Assembly: GCF_017316025.1 (NCBI RefSeq)
Contig: NZ_JAFLVT010000005.1
Coordinates: 174,548 to 238,547 of the forward strand
Length of the DNA: 64,000 nt
From: Candidatus Enterococcus myersii
GTDB lineage: Bacteria > Bacillota > Bacilli > Lactobacillales > Enterococcaceae
Reading direction: 5' to 3'
The notes below the pieces were generated by a model. The model did not search any database. It saw only the letters and a program-made list of their open reading frames with translations, and was not told where the DNA came from. A program made the position numbers and the translations under genes. Of the stretch, positions 17,606-26,566 are shown in pieces. How positions within the stretch are numbered: position 1 is the first letter of the stretch; each line of letters opens with the position of its first letter.

Positions 17606-19348
17606 ATGATAAAAAAATTATTGGCCAATGTTGGTCAGTATAAAAAAGATAGTCTGTTAACACCGTTGTTTGTTGCCGGCGAAGTCGCGCTTGATGTCAT
17701 CATGCCGTTAATTATGGCGATGATGATCGACCAAGGGGTAGAAAAGAGCAATAGTAGTGTTATTTTTAAATTAGGTGCTGTTTTGTTTTTATGCGCTTTA
17801 ATTGCGTTAATTTTCGGCGCTTTGGGTGGTCGAACAGCTGCGATTGCTTCTGCTGGCTTCGCCCGTAATTTACGGCATAATTTGTTTAACCGGATTCAAG
17901 ATTTTTCATTCTCAAATATTGATCGCTTTTCCACCTCAAGTTTGATTACGCGTCTAACAACGGATGTCACGAATGTGCAAAATGCGTATCAAATGATTAT
18001 TCGCATCCTAGTGCGTAGTCCTTTAATTTTGATTTTTTCACTAATTATGGTCAGCCTCATTAACCCACAATTGATGCTTATTTATTTGGTAGTTTTACCG
18101 TTTCTAGCAATCGGTTTGGCAATTGTGATTCATTTTGCTCATCCTTTGTTTATGAAGGTTTTTCGCATTTATGACAAATTGAATAATGTTGTGCAAGAAA
18201 ATTTGCAAGGCATTCGCGTGGTAAAATCTTATGTGCGAGAAGAACAACAAGAAAAAGTCTTCGATGAAGTTTCTACTGACGTCTATAAAAACTTTACCAG
18301 AGCACAACGAATCGTAGCTTTTAACAATCCGCTATTACAAATTTCAGTATATACGTGTATGCTTTTACTTTCTTGGTTTGGCGCAGAATTAATCGTTGAT
18401 AAGGGAAGTTTAACGACCGGTGAGCTCGTTAGTATGTTTAACTACACCATGCAGATTTTAATGAGCTTGATGATGATGTCGATGGCTTTTGTCCAAATTT
18501 TAATTGCGCGGTCTTCTGCTGAACGTATTACTGAAGTCTTATCAGAAGAAAGTGATTTAAAAAACGAAACAACACCCTTGTTTACAGTAGCTGATGGCTC
18601 AATTACATTTGAAGATGTCTGCTTTAGTTATGCTGATGATATGGATAAATTAGCTTTAGAACATATCAACCTTTCCATAAAAACAGGGGAAGTAATTGGG
18701 CTTATTGGTGGGACAGGTAGTTCTAAATCTACATTAGTTCAATTAATCCCCCGCCTTTATGACGTTACTTATGGGGCAGTTAAAGTTGCTGGTGTCGATG
18801 TAAGAAAATATGATCTAGCTACTTTACGGGATCAAGTAAGTATGGTTTTACAAAACAATGTGTTATTTACAGGTACCATTAAAGATAATTTGCGCTGGGG
18901 CAATGAAACGGCTACAGATGAAGAATTAGTTGCAGCTTGTAAAATCGCTCAAGCAGATAGTTTCATTAACGAATTTCCCGATAAATATGACACGATGATC
19001 TCCCAAGGGGGCAATAACGTTTCTGGTGGTCAAAAGCAACGCTTAACCATTGCCCGGGCCCTACTTAAAAAACCTAAAATTCTCATTTTAGATGATTCCA
19101 CAAGTGCCGTAGATACGAAGACCGATCGCGCAATCAGAGAAGGTCTAGCAAGTGCCATCCCTGGCATGACAACCATTATCATTTCCCAACGAATCAGCTC
19201 CATCCAAGATGCTGACCGCATTGTGGTTTTAGATGATGGAAAAGTCAACGGGGTTGGTACCCATGAACAGCTACTAGCAAATAATCAAATTTATCAAGAA
19301 GTTTATCAATCCCAACAGAAAGGATTTGGTGAAAGTGGAAATGAGTAA
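17606..19348 (+). CDS. ABC exporter half, degenerate ATPase site
   Basis: Half-transporter (580 residues): six-helix membrane domain at about residues 1-310, then an ABC ATPase. Walker A is GGTGSSKST and the signature VSGGQKQR, but Walker B reads ILILDDSTSAVD, with Asp where the catalytic Glu should be, and the switch His is Gln (SQRISS). This is the pattern of the degenerate subunit in heterodimeric multidrug exporters such as LmrC, BmrC and EfrC. It overlaps the partner gene. GGAGG precedes the ATG. Substrates cannot be inferred; drug export is likely. Confidence 0.88.
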   Translation: MIKKLLANVGQYKKDSLLTPLFVAGEVALDVIMPLIMAMMIDQGVEKSNSSVIFKLGAVLFLCALIALIFGALGGRTAAIASAGFARNLRHNLFNRIQDFSFSNIDRFSTSSLITRLTTDVTNVQNAYQMIIRILVRSPLILIFSLIMVSLINPQLMLIYLVVLPFLAIGLAIVIHFAHPLFMKVFRIYDKLNNVVQENLQGIRVVKSYVREEQQEKVFDEVSTDVYKNFTRAQRIVAFNNPLLQISVYTCMLLLSWFGAELIVDKGSLTTGELVSMFNYTMQILMSLMMMSMAFVQILIARSSAERITEVLSEESDLKNETTPLFTVADGSITFEDVCFSYADDMDKLALEHINLSIKTGEVIGLIGGTGSSKSTLVQLIPRLYDVTYGAVKVAGVDVRKYDLATLRDQVSMVLQNNVLFTGTIKDNLRWGNETATDEELVAACKIAQADSFINEFPDKYDTMISQGGNNVSGGQKQRLTIARALLKKPKILILDDSTSAVDTKTDRAIREGLASAIPGMTTIIISQRISSIQDADRIVVLDDGKVNGVGTHEQLLANNQIYQEVYQSQQKGFGESGNE

Positions 19349-21215
19349 ACCAACCGTGAAACGGTCAACCGGATCTAATCTGAAACGGTTGTTAACTTTA
19401 ATGTTTAGCCAGTATAAAATTCAACTGGTTTTCGTTTTGATTATGATTTTACTTAGTGCTTATGCAAACGTTAAGGGCTCTTTGTTCTTACAAGTGGTTA
19501 TTGACCAATATATTACGCCACTGATTGGGCAGTCTGATCCTAATTTTTCTGGACTGCTTCAAGCCATCATGCAAATGGCACTCATTTACCTGATCGGGGT
19601 AGTCGCTTCTTTAACGTATAACTTTATGATGGTCAAAATCAGTGAAGGAACGCAAAAGAAAATCCGCGATCAAATGTTTACCCATTTGGAAAGTTTGCCT
19701 ATTCGTTATTTTGATGCAAATTCTGACGGCGACATTATGAGTCATTTTACAAATGATACAGATACCTTACGCCAAATGATCTCTCAAAGTATCCCAAACT
19801 TAATGATGGCCTTTGTTACTTTTGTTTCAGTCTTTATCGCGATGTTTACAATAAGTTTGCCATTAACAGGGTTTGTTTTAATTTCTGTCTTTTTGATGTT
19901 AAATGTCATTCGCTTTATCTCGAAAAAAAGCGGCCGCTTTTTTGGCGCACAACAAAAAGACTTGGGCCAAGTTAATGGTTATATTGAAGAAATGATGCAT
20001 GGTCAAAAAGTTGTTAAAATTTTCAATCACGAAAAGAAAGTAATGGAAGAATTTGACACGTTAAATGATCAACTTCAAGAAAGTGCAACTAAGGCGAATA
20101 TTAATGCCAACACATTAATGCCAATTATGATGAATTTGTTAAATGTACAATACGTTTTAGTTGCGATTATTGGCGGCTTATTTGCTATTAATGGGATTTC
20201 AGGATTAACTGTCGGCATGATTGCCTCTTTCTTACAATTGAGTCGTTCTTTAAATGGTCCGATTAGCCAAATCTCACAACAAATCAATTTTGTAATTATG
20301 GCCTTAGCTGGTGCTGGTCGAATTTTTAATTTATTAGATGAAAAATCTGAACAAGATGACGGTTACGTTACGCTAGTAAATGCCAAGAAAATTGATGGTC
20401 AATTAGTAGAAACTGAAGAAAGAACGGGTCTATGGGCGTGGAAACACCCCCACAGCGATGGAAGTATCACCTACACACAATTAACAGGGGACGTTGTTTT
20501 TGAAGACGTTGATTTTGGCTACGTAGATAATAATATCGTTCTCCATGATATCAACCTATATGCTAAACCAGGGGAAAAGGTAGCCTTTGTAGGTGCTACC
20601 GGTGCTGGTAAAACCACGATTACGAATCTAATCAATCGTTTTTATGATATTCAAGATGGTAAAATTCGTTACGACGGAATTAACATTAAAAAAATTAAAA
20701 AAGATTCTTTACGTCGTTCATTAGGGATTGTATTGCAGGATACTCATTTATTCACCGGCACAATTCGTGAAAATATTCGTTTCGGTAAACTAGATGCCAG
20801 TGATGCAGATGTCTTAGCTGCGGCCAAATTAGCCAATGCGGATAGTTTCATTAATCATTTACCTGAAAAATATGATACTGTAATTACTGGTGATGGCGAA
20901 GGATTATCGCAAGGACAGCGTCAATTACTTGCGATTGCTCGAGCTGCAATTGCTGATCCACCCGTCATGATTTTAGATGAAGCAACTTCTAGTATTGATA
21001 CGAGAACAGAGAGTATTGTGCAGTCGGGAATGGATAAATTGATGCATGGAAGAACGGTCTTTGTTATTGCACACCGTCTTTCTACCATTCAAAATGCTGA
21101 TGTAATCATGGTGTTAGACCACGGACGTATTATTGAACGTGGGAGTCACGAAGATTTATTAGCACAAAAAGGTATGTATTACCAACTTTATACCGGAAAA
21201 GTTGAATTGGATTAA
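19341..21215 (+). CDS. ABC exporter half, catalytic subunit
   Basis: Partner half-transporter (624 residues from ATG 19341; GTG 19329 and TTG 19326 are alternative starts). Six-helix membrane domain, then an ATPase with canonical motifs: GATGAGKTT, LSQGQRQ, VMILDEATSSID with the catalytic Glu, and IAHRLST with the switch His. An extra stretch of about 40 residues sits just before the ATPase domain (near ERTGLWAWKHPHSDG), as seen in LmrD/EfrD-like subunits. It overlaps the end of the first subunit, so the two are made together. Confidence 0.88.
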   Translation: MSKPTVKRSTGSNLKRLLTLMFSQYKIQLVFVLIMILLSAYANVKGSLFLQVVIDQYITPLIGQSDPNFSGLLQAIMQMALIYLIGVVASLTYNFMMVKISEGTQKKIRDQMFTHLESLPIRYFDANSDGDIMSHFTNDTDTLRQMISQSIPNLMMAFVTFVSVFIAMFTISLPLTGFVLISVFLMLNVIRFISKKSGRFFGAQQKDLGQVNGYIEEMMHGQKVVKIFNHEKKVMEEFDTLNDQLQESATKANINANTLMPIMMNLLNVQYVLVAIIGGLFAINGISGLTVGMIASFLQLSRSLNGPISQISQQINFVIMALAGAGRIFNLLDEKSEQDDGYVTLVNAKKIDGQLVETEERTGLWAWKHPHSDGSITYTQLTGDVVFEDVDFGYVDNNIVLHDINLYAKPGEKVAFVGATGAGKTTITNLINRFYDIQDGKIRYDGINIKKIKKDSLRRSLGIVLQDTHLFTGTIRENIRFGKLDASDADVLAAAKLANADSFINHLPEKYDTVITGDGEGLSQGQRQLLAIARAAIADPPVMILDEATSSIDTRTESIVQSGMDKLMHGRTVFVIAHRLSTIQNADVIMVLDHGRIIERGSHEDLLAQKGMYYQLYTGKVELD

Positions 21216-21255
21216 GCTGAAAGGTTCTTCAACCCTTCAGCTATAAGAACAAAAA

Positions 21256-21295
21256 AACGGGACAGACCATTATTAGCCGGCTGTCCTGTTTTTTT
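21256..21295 (+). terminator. Terminator of the exporter operon
   Basis: AACGGGACAG (21256-21265) pairs with CTGTCCTGTT (21281-21290), then T5. A smaller hairpin (AGCTGAA/TTCAGCT, 21215-21242) precedes it directly at the stop codon. Confidence 0.85.
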
Positions 21296-21328
21296 ATGAA
21301 AATTTAGCAAAATTAAAAATTAACGTTT

Positions 21329-21880
21329 TTATTCGTAGACAGCCCGAGGACCACCAATATATTTTGGTCGGGTTCTTAGCGCAGTGACATGTGCTGCTCC
21401 AAGTGTATTAGAGCTAGGACGTACGGGAACTTGAACATGTTTGACATGCATCCCAATAGACGTGTCCCCAATATCAATACCTGCTTGCGCCACGATATGT
21501 TCTACTTCAACTGGATCAGTAAATTGATCAAAAGCTGCTACTGAACATGCACCCCCGGCATGTAATGACGGCTTAACCGAAACAATTTCAAAATGATTCG
21601 CTTTTGCTACCTTGCGTTCAACCACAAGTGCCCGATTTAAATGTTCACAGCCTTGGACTGCCAAATGGATATTTAAAGGATCTAATATTTCTTTTAGTGT
21701 ACGAATAACCCATTGGCCAACTTCAGCACTAGAATTTTTACCAATTACACCACCGATAATTTCGCTAGTAGAACAGCCTAAGACAAAAATATCATCCGCT
21801 TGTAAATTAGCAGTGGCTAAGACACTTTCAACCATCGCAGTTAATTGTTTTTTTAACTCATTTTCAGTAATTTGGCTCAT
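21329..21880 (-). CDS. UPF0340 (YwlG/DUF436) family protein
   Basis: Conserved 183-residue cytoplasmic protein of unknown biochemical role. It matches the UPF0340/TIGR01440 family by memory: [39 protein letters not shown] and the [21 protein letters not shown]-terminal stretch. The start is ATG at 21880, with AGGTG seven bases upstream on the minus strand; longer in-frame extensions lack a ribosome site. It diverges from the small gene at 21994. Confidence 0.82.
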   Translation of the reverse strand: MSQITENELKKQLTAMVESVLATANLQADDIFVLGCSTSEIIGGVIGKNSSAEVGQWVIRTLKEILDPLNIHLAVQGCEHLNRALVVERKVAKANHFEIVSVKPSLHAGGACSVAAFDQFTDPVEVEHIVAQAGIDIGDTSIGMHVKHVQVPVRPSSNTLGAAHVTALRTRPKYIGGPRAVYE

Positions 21881-21993
21881 TTTTTTCACCTCTGATTTTA
21901 TTATCACCAAAAATAAAAACATTGCAAGTAACTCTTATTAGTATCAGAAAAATCAAACAACATGGTAAAATAAAGAGTAAGGAGGGGATTACG

Positions 21994-22218
21994 ATGGAAG
22001 AAACGGTTTTTTTCAATCTTGGGAATGCCATTGCATCCAACTTTGATACCAAAGAACTAGCCCGTACCGCCCAAATTGAGCAATCAAAAGATTTGAAACG
22101 GCGGGGACTCGTTATTGCTACAGATCTTGATTCCGGGGAACATTTTCTTTTTTATGCCGATGATGTAAAAGAGGCAGATCCTACTACAAAAGAATTTAAA
22201 CTTCACGATAAACTGTAG
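21994..22218 (+). CDS. Small conserved-looking protein, unknown function
   Basis: 74-residue acidic soluble protein starting MEETVFFNLGNAIASNFDTK. ATG 21994 has an excellent AAGGAGG (21979-21985). No transmembrane segment and no motif I know. It is followed by a terminator, so it is a monocistronic unit divergent from the UPF0340 gene. I do not recognise it. Confidence 0.7.
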   Translation: MEETVFFNLGNAIASNFDTKELARTAQIEQSKDLKRRGLVIATDLDSGEHFLFYADDVKEADPTTKEFKLHDKL

Positions 22219-22287
22219 TTTTTATCTCAGTCTTTGACAAGCTTCTAGCTTCATGTTAGGCTTTACGTAATACCATCTGGATATAAA

Positions 22288-22323
22288 CAAAAGCGGCGGA
22301 TGAATTTTATCTGGCGCTTTTTA
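22288..22323 (+). terminator. Terminator after the 74-residue protein gene
   Basis: AAAAGCG (22289-22295) with CGCTTTT (22315-22321), an inner GGAT/ATCT extension, and T at the end. It lies about 20 bases before the ABC-F start. Confidence 0.65.
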
Positions 22324-22346
22324 TTATGAGAAATGAGGATTCAACC

Positions 22347-23870
22347 ATGTTACGCTTAGAAAATATTACCCAACAATTTGGCGATAAAGTTTTATATGAA
22401 GACGTATCTGTCCAAGTTAATCGCGGCGAACACGTCGGATTAATCGGCCGCAACGGAGCAGGAAAAAGCACCTTAATCAAAATTATCACCGGTGAGATTT
22501 TGCCTGATGACGGGCACGTTAACTTTCCTAAAAATTTACGTTTAGGTTATTTAGATCAATATGTTGGTGTAGATGAACACTTAAGTATTCGAAAATTTAT
22601 GCAGACTGCTTTTAAGGAAGAATTTGAAAAAGAAGCGAAAATAGCAAAACTTTATGAAGACTATAGCGAAAGTTTTGATGACCGCTTATTAGAGCAGGCT
22701 GGTCGCTTGCAAAACGAGTTGGATCAAGGTTCTTTTTATCAAATGGATACCTTAATTGATGATTTAGCTACGGGACTGGGAATTAACGTATTGGGAATGG
22801 ATAGTCTTTTAAAAAATTTGAGTGGCGGACAGCGTTCAAAAATTATTTTGGCCAAAATGCTGTTAGAAAAACCAGACTTGTTAATTTTGGATGAACCGAC
22901 AAACCATTTAGATGATAATCATATTCAATGGTTGACACAATTTTTACAAGACTTTGATGGCACTTTTGTCGTAGTATCCCATGACCAAGTCTTTTTAGAT
23001 GCGATTACTACTCATATTATTGATATTGAATTTGGCAAATTAACCAAATACACTGGAAATCTTAATCGATCATTGAAGCTAAAGGAACTCCAACAAGAAA
23101 CTTATATGCGCCAATATGAAGCCCAACAAGATCACATCAAAAAAACAGAAGCCTATATTCGCAAATACAAAGCCGGTTCTCGTTCTACAATGGCCAAAAG
23201 CCGGGAAAAACAGTTAGCAAAAATTGATCGTCTCACGCCGCCAACAGATGCACCAAAACCTCATGTAACCTTTACCTATGCCCCAATTGTAACAACTTTG
23301 GCTCTAGAGACAGCAGAACTTGTTATCGGCTATGAAAAACCATTGTTAGCACCAATTGATTTGACGATTCGAGCCGGGGAGAAGATCGCTTTGCGCGGAT
23401 TCAACGGGATCGGTAAATCAACCCTAATTAAAACACTGTTAGGGCTTATTCCAGCCCTCAGTGGCGAATTTCACTTTCCGCAGCATACAAAGATTAATTA
23501 TTTTGAGCAAGAATTAGCTTGGGAAAATCCACTAGCAACACCTTTACAGTATTTAAGTGACAAATATCCAACAATTAACAACAAAGAATTGCGACGTTAC
23601 TTATCTCGTGCAGGCTTAACCAGCCAACATGTCCAAGAATCATTAAAATACTTAAGCGGTGGCGAACAAACAAAAGTTAAACTATCCGAAATGATGCTGC
23701 CAAAAAGTAACTTCTTATTTCTTGATGAACCCACCAATCACATTGATCAGGCTTCAAAAGAAAATCTCCAAGAAGCTTTAATTGCTTTTCCTGGTACGAT
23801 TGTCGTCGTTTCCCATGAAGCAGAGTTTTATGAAGATTTTGTCGATCGCATAATCGAATTAGAAAGTTAA
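22347..23870 (+). CDS. ABC-F family ATPase (YfmM-like)
   Basis: Two ABC ATPase domains in one soluble chain and no membrane part, i.e. an ABC-F ribosome-associated factor. First domain: Walker A GRNGAGKST, signature LSGGQRSK, Walker B LLILDEPTNHLD. Second domain: GFNGIGKST, LSGGEQTK, FLFLDEPTNHID. The domains are joined by the charged helical linker (P-site tRNA-interaction motif). ATG 22347 follows GAGG by eight bases. 507 residues; subfamily placement near Bacillus YfmM is a judgement from overall pattern. Translation factor or antibiotic protection cannot be told apart here. Confidence 0.85.
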   Translation: MLRLENITQQFGDKVLYEDVSVQVNRGEHVGLIGRNGAGKSTLIKIITGEILPDDGHVNFPKNLRLGYLDQYVGVDEHLSIRKFMQTAFKEEFEKEAKIAKLYEDYSESFDDRLLEQAGRLQNELDQGSFYQMDTLIDDLATGLGINVLGMDSLLKNLSGGQRSKIILAKMLLEKPDLLILDEPTNHLDDNHIQWLTQFLQDFDGTFVVVSHDQVFLDAITTHIIDIEFGKLTKYTGNLNRSLKLKELQQETYMRQYEAQQDHIKKTEAYIRKYKAGSRSTMAKSREKQLAKIDRLTPPTDAPKPHVTFTYAPIVTTLALETAELVIGYEKPLLAPIDLTIRAGEKIALRGFNGIGKSTLIKTLLGLIPALSGEFHFPQHTKINYFEQELAWENPLATPLQYLSDKYPTINNKELRRYLSRAGLTSQHVQESLKYLSGGEQTKVKLSEMMLPKSNFLFLDEPTNHIDQASKENLQEALIAFPGTIVVVSHEAEFYEDFVDRIIELES

Positions 23871-23873
23871 ATT

Positions 23874-23913
23874 AAAAGCCTACACAGGGTTAGTTCCGCT
23901 GTTTAGGCTTTTA
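23874..23913 (+). terminator. Terminator after the ABC-F gene
   Basis: AAAAGCCTA (23874-23882) with TAGGCTTTT (23904-23912) plus an inner CAG/CTG. The gap 23914-24098 shows no gene. Confidence 0.75.
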
Positions 23914-24098
23914 ACTTTCAAAAAAGTGGTCTTTTAGAAAAGCCACAAATTTTTTAGTGGTGTAAATACCTTGTTGCTATTTCATTTTTCGCGCGATTTT
24001 AAAACTTTGCGCTAGCATCGTGATTTTCTTCACTGCCTATCGCGATTGTGCTACAGTTAAATAAAAGGGAATAATTTAGGCGAAAAAGGAGAAAAATT

Positions 24099-24662
24099 TT
24101 GCAGCTAAAATCAGAAACATCGCCCATTACGATTAAGAACATAACAAAAACAGAGTTAAAGGAGCTATGGGAGTTAAGCTACGGGCCTAAAGCAGATTTA
24201 ACCTGGAAAAATTTTGATGGTCCTTATTTTAAAGACCCCATTCTTACTTGGGAAGAATATCAAAAGGGATTTGGCAAACGGCTTATAACAGATGAAAATG
24301 CCGGCGTCATTTTTTATGGAGCTGAAATGCTGGGTGTGGTAACGGCCTATTTTGAAGACGGCTCTTTAAAAAGATGGCTGGAATTTGGGATTTCGATTTA
24401 TCAACCTAAAAACTGGAATAAAGGCGTTGGACAGGTAGCTGTCACTTTATGGATTAACTATTTATTTGCTCTTTATCCTAAAATTGAACGGATAGGGTAT
24501 ACCACCTGGTCAGGAAATGGTGCCATGATAGCATTAGGTGAAAAGCTGGGGCTGAAAAAAGAAGCGCAAATTCGAAAAGTGCGCTATTGGCAAGGTCAAT
24601 ATTGGGATTCTATTAAATATGGAATTTTAAGAACAGAACTTCAGTCATTGGAAAGGGTTTAA
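24099..24662 (+). CDS. GNAT family N-acetyltransferase
   Basis: 187 residues with the RimJ/RimL-like layout: the acetyl-CoA region is near GISIYQPKNWNKGVGQVAVTLWINYLF and the late NGAMIALGEKLGLKKEAQIRK is typical of protein or small-molecule acetylating GNATs. Start is TTG, supported by AAGGAG seven bases upstream; there is no ATG alternative near it. It is followed after four bases by a kinase gene and probably co-transcribed. Confidence 0.82.
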   Translation: MQLKSETSPITIKNITKTELKELWELSYGPKADLTWKNFDGPYFKDPILTWEEYQKGFGKRLITDENAGVIFYGAEMLGVVTAYFEDGSLKRWLEFGISIYQPKNWNKGVGQVAVTLWINYLFALYPKIERIGYTTWSGNGAMIALGEKLGLKKEAQIRKVRYWQGQYWDSIKYGILRTELQSLERV

Positions 24663-24666
24663 GGTT

Positions 24667-25164
24667 ATGAGTAAACTAATTATTTTACGGGGGAATTCTG
24701 GCAGTGGCAAAACTACAGTCGCCAAAGCATTACAACACAGCTTTCCGCAAGGAACTGTCATGTCTATTGGACAAGATGAAGTAAGGCGAGATATGTTAAA
24801 CATCAAAGATGATACTTCTAATTTGGCTGTTTTAGCAATTGAAACCCTCGCAATTTTTGGATGCCAACATTATCCTATCGTAATTATCGAAGGAATTTTA
24901 AGTCGAAAGAAATATGGTCACATGCTTGATAAACTGCAGGAACTTTTCGATCAGACACATTGTTATTATTTTGACCTTTCGTTTGAAACAACTGTTTCAC
25001 GCCACCAGCAACGAATACAAAGATTTTCTTTTTCCGAGATCAACATGGCTAACTGGTGGTTAGACAAAGATTATTTGAAATTTGAAAATGAAAAAATGAT
25101 TGGTCCAGAAATGTCGCAAATTGAAATTGTTAAGCTGTTACGCGCCGATGTTTGGGAAAATTGA
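24667..25164 (+). CDS. P-loop kinase, substrate unknown
   Basis: 165 residues. Walker A is RGNSGSGKTTVAKAL at about residues 8-17, followed by a GQDEVRRDML stretch and a lid-like TVSRHQQRIQRFSF, as in small nucleotide/antibiotic phosphotransferase-like kinases and zeta-like kinases. No substrate-specific feature could be read. It probably shares a transcript with the acetyltransferase ahead of it. Confidence 0.78.
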   Translation: MSKLIILRGNSGSGKTTVAKALQHSFPQGTVMSIGQDEVRRDMLNIKDDTSNLAVLAIETLAIFGCQHYPIVIIEGILSRKKYGHMLDKLQELFDQTHCYYFDLSFETTVSRHQQRIQRFSFSEINMANWWLDKDYLKFENEKMIGPEMSQIEIVKLLRADVWEN

Positions 25165-25283
25165 TAAAAATTTTTTAGGGAGCTTTAAAACCGTCAGTTC
25201 CTCTGGTTTATAATTTCGTAAGCACCGTCATTTAAATTACTCAGTTAAAATTCATCGTAAAGTCGTAGAGTATAGTTTGAAAA

Positions 25284-25304
25284 TTAGCACTTAGCAGAGT
25301 GCTA
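25284..25304 (+). promoter_or_regulatory. CIRCE-like palindrome over a -10 box
   Basis: TTAGCACT (25284-25291) and GAGTGCTA (25297-25304) form an inverted repeat ending on a TATAAT box (25303-25308). The arms match the HrcA operator CIRCE (TTAGCACTC-N9-GAGTGCTAA) at eight of nine positions each, but the spacing is five bases shorter. It lies about 70 bases upstream of the zeta-like kinase start. Confidence 0.5.
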
Positions 25305-25371
25305 TAATTTGAGGTTGTCTTTTAGGAAGTGTGGTAAACTGGCTTTGAAGGCGATAGGAGGTGCCATAAAA

Positions 25372-26046
25372 ATGACGGAAGATTTTTCTTTGCATTATGC
25401 CAAAAAGAATAAGAAAATCTTAATTTCTTCTATTACTGAGGGGAAAGATATAGAAGAGGAAAAGACTGCCATTTTTATGGCGGGAAGTCCTGGAGCTGGA
25501 AAAACTGAGGTAGCACAAACTTTGATGGCGTTAAATAATAATCTATGTATAATTGATGCAGATAAGTTTCGGGCTTTATTTCCTGGTTATATTGGAAATA
25601 ATTCTGATGAGTTTCAAAGAGGCGCGGCTCTTTTGGTAGATGCGGCTCTCGATCTAGTTCTAAAAAAGGGGTATAGTTTTATTCTTGATGGTACTTTTGC
25701 AACTGCTAAGGTAAATCAAAACATTGAACGAGCGCTCAAAAAGAATTATAATGTTCTTGTCTATTATGTTTATCAAGATCCGTTTATCGCTTGGGATTTT
25801 ACCAAAAAACGAGAAGTGGTTGAAGGCCGATTTGTTCCGAAAGAACGTTTTATCAATGCTTTTTTCCAATCACGGAAGAACTTGATACACGTGAAAGAAG
25901 AATTTCAAGAACGAGTTACAATCAATGTCTTGGTGAAGGATTTTCAAAATACGATTTCTGATTTTCTAATGGATATTGATAATATTACGTTGACATTACC
26001 GATTAATTACACAAAACACGGATTGGAGGAGGAGTTACATGACTGA
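25372..26046 (+). CDS. Zeta-toxin-family kinase
   Basis: 224 residues. P-loop MAGSPGAGKTEVA, the DADKFRALFPGY motif and SFILDGTFA match zeta/PezT kinases, which phosphorylate UDP-N-acetylglucosamine or related sugars. ATG 25372 follows AGGAGGTG by eight bases. Unlike epsilon-zeta and PezAT loci there is no antitoxin gene upstream; instead a 55-codon gene overlaps its 3' end. It could be a toxin or a housekeeping nucleotide-sugar kinase. The operator-like palindrome at 25284 suggests repression. Confidence 0.8.
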   Translation: MTEDFSLHYAKKNKKILISSITEGKDIEEEKTAIFMAGSPGAGKTEVAQTLMALNNNLCIIDADKFRALFPGYIGNNSDEFQRGAALLVDAALDLVLKKGYSFILDGTFATAKVNQNIERALKKNYNVLVYYVYQDPFIAWDFTKKREVVEGRFVPKERFINAFFQSRKNLIHVKEEFQERVTINVLVKDFQNTISDFLMDIDNITLTLPINYTKHGLEEELHD

Positions 26047-26206
26047 AAAAGAAAAAGTTGAAAAAATTATGGCAAAGTACGATCGTAACTTTTCTAAATT
26101 ACAAAAGAATGCTTCTGCAAAAGAATTGAAAACAGTCTTTAAATTTGTAGCAGATGAATCCAACCGTAAGCAGCGTGAATTGATTGGCTTGGACAAAGAA
26201 AAATGA
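26039..26206 (+). CDS. 55-residue protein overlapping the zeta-like kinase
   Basis: Starts inside the last codons of the kinase gene (overlap of eight bases) with a very strong GGAGGAGG at 26025-26032. The product is highly charged and helical (MTEKEKVEKIMAKYDRNFSK start; 55 residues), with no transmembrane part. The tight coupling points to a functional link: possible antitoxin or regulatory subunit, unproven. It is followed by a terminator at 26227. Confidence 0.7.
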   Translation: MTEKEKVEKIMAKYDRNFSKLQKNASAKELKTVFKFVADESNRKQRELIGLDKEK

Positions 26207-26226
26207 ATACCTAATTAGGATAGTTA

Positions 26227-26260
26227 AAAAGCCAAGAAAAAATGTTCTTGGCTTTTTTTT
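26227..26260 (+). terminator. Terminator of the zeta-like kinase unit
   Basis: AAAAGCCAAGAA (26227-26238) with TTCTTGGCTTTT (26245-26256), then T. Confidence 0.9.
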
Positions 26261-26426
26261 ACCTCAAGGATCTTGATTCAATACATGCTTTGTCAATAGA
26301 TATGTTATGCATAAAAAGCTACTTTATTCCCAATAGCTGTTTAATTAAAAGTATGCTCTAAACAACTTTAAAGAATAAAATGGAGATGCCGACTTTAGAA
26401 GATAAGATTTAAAATATAAACACTAT

Positions 26427-26483
26427 AAATTAAAGACCAATCTTTAATTTTTTATCTAAAAAATAAAGATTAGTTTTTTTACC
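26427..26483 (+). terminator. Overlapping AT-rich hairpins before the DUF3781-like gene
   Basis: AAATTAAAGA/TCTTTAATTT (26427-26450) is followed by T, and the right arm can instead pair with AAAAAATAAAGATTAG (26460-26476), which is also followed by T7. Mutually exclusive stems suggest either tandem terminators or a weak attenuator. The rest of 26261-26566 shows no gene. Confidence 0.45.
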
Positions 26484-26566
26484 TCATGGCTATGACAAAT
26501 TAATCGCATCTATAGTCTAATATGGTATTGTAAAAGAAAGCCTTATCATTTAAAAGGAGATTTTCA

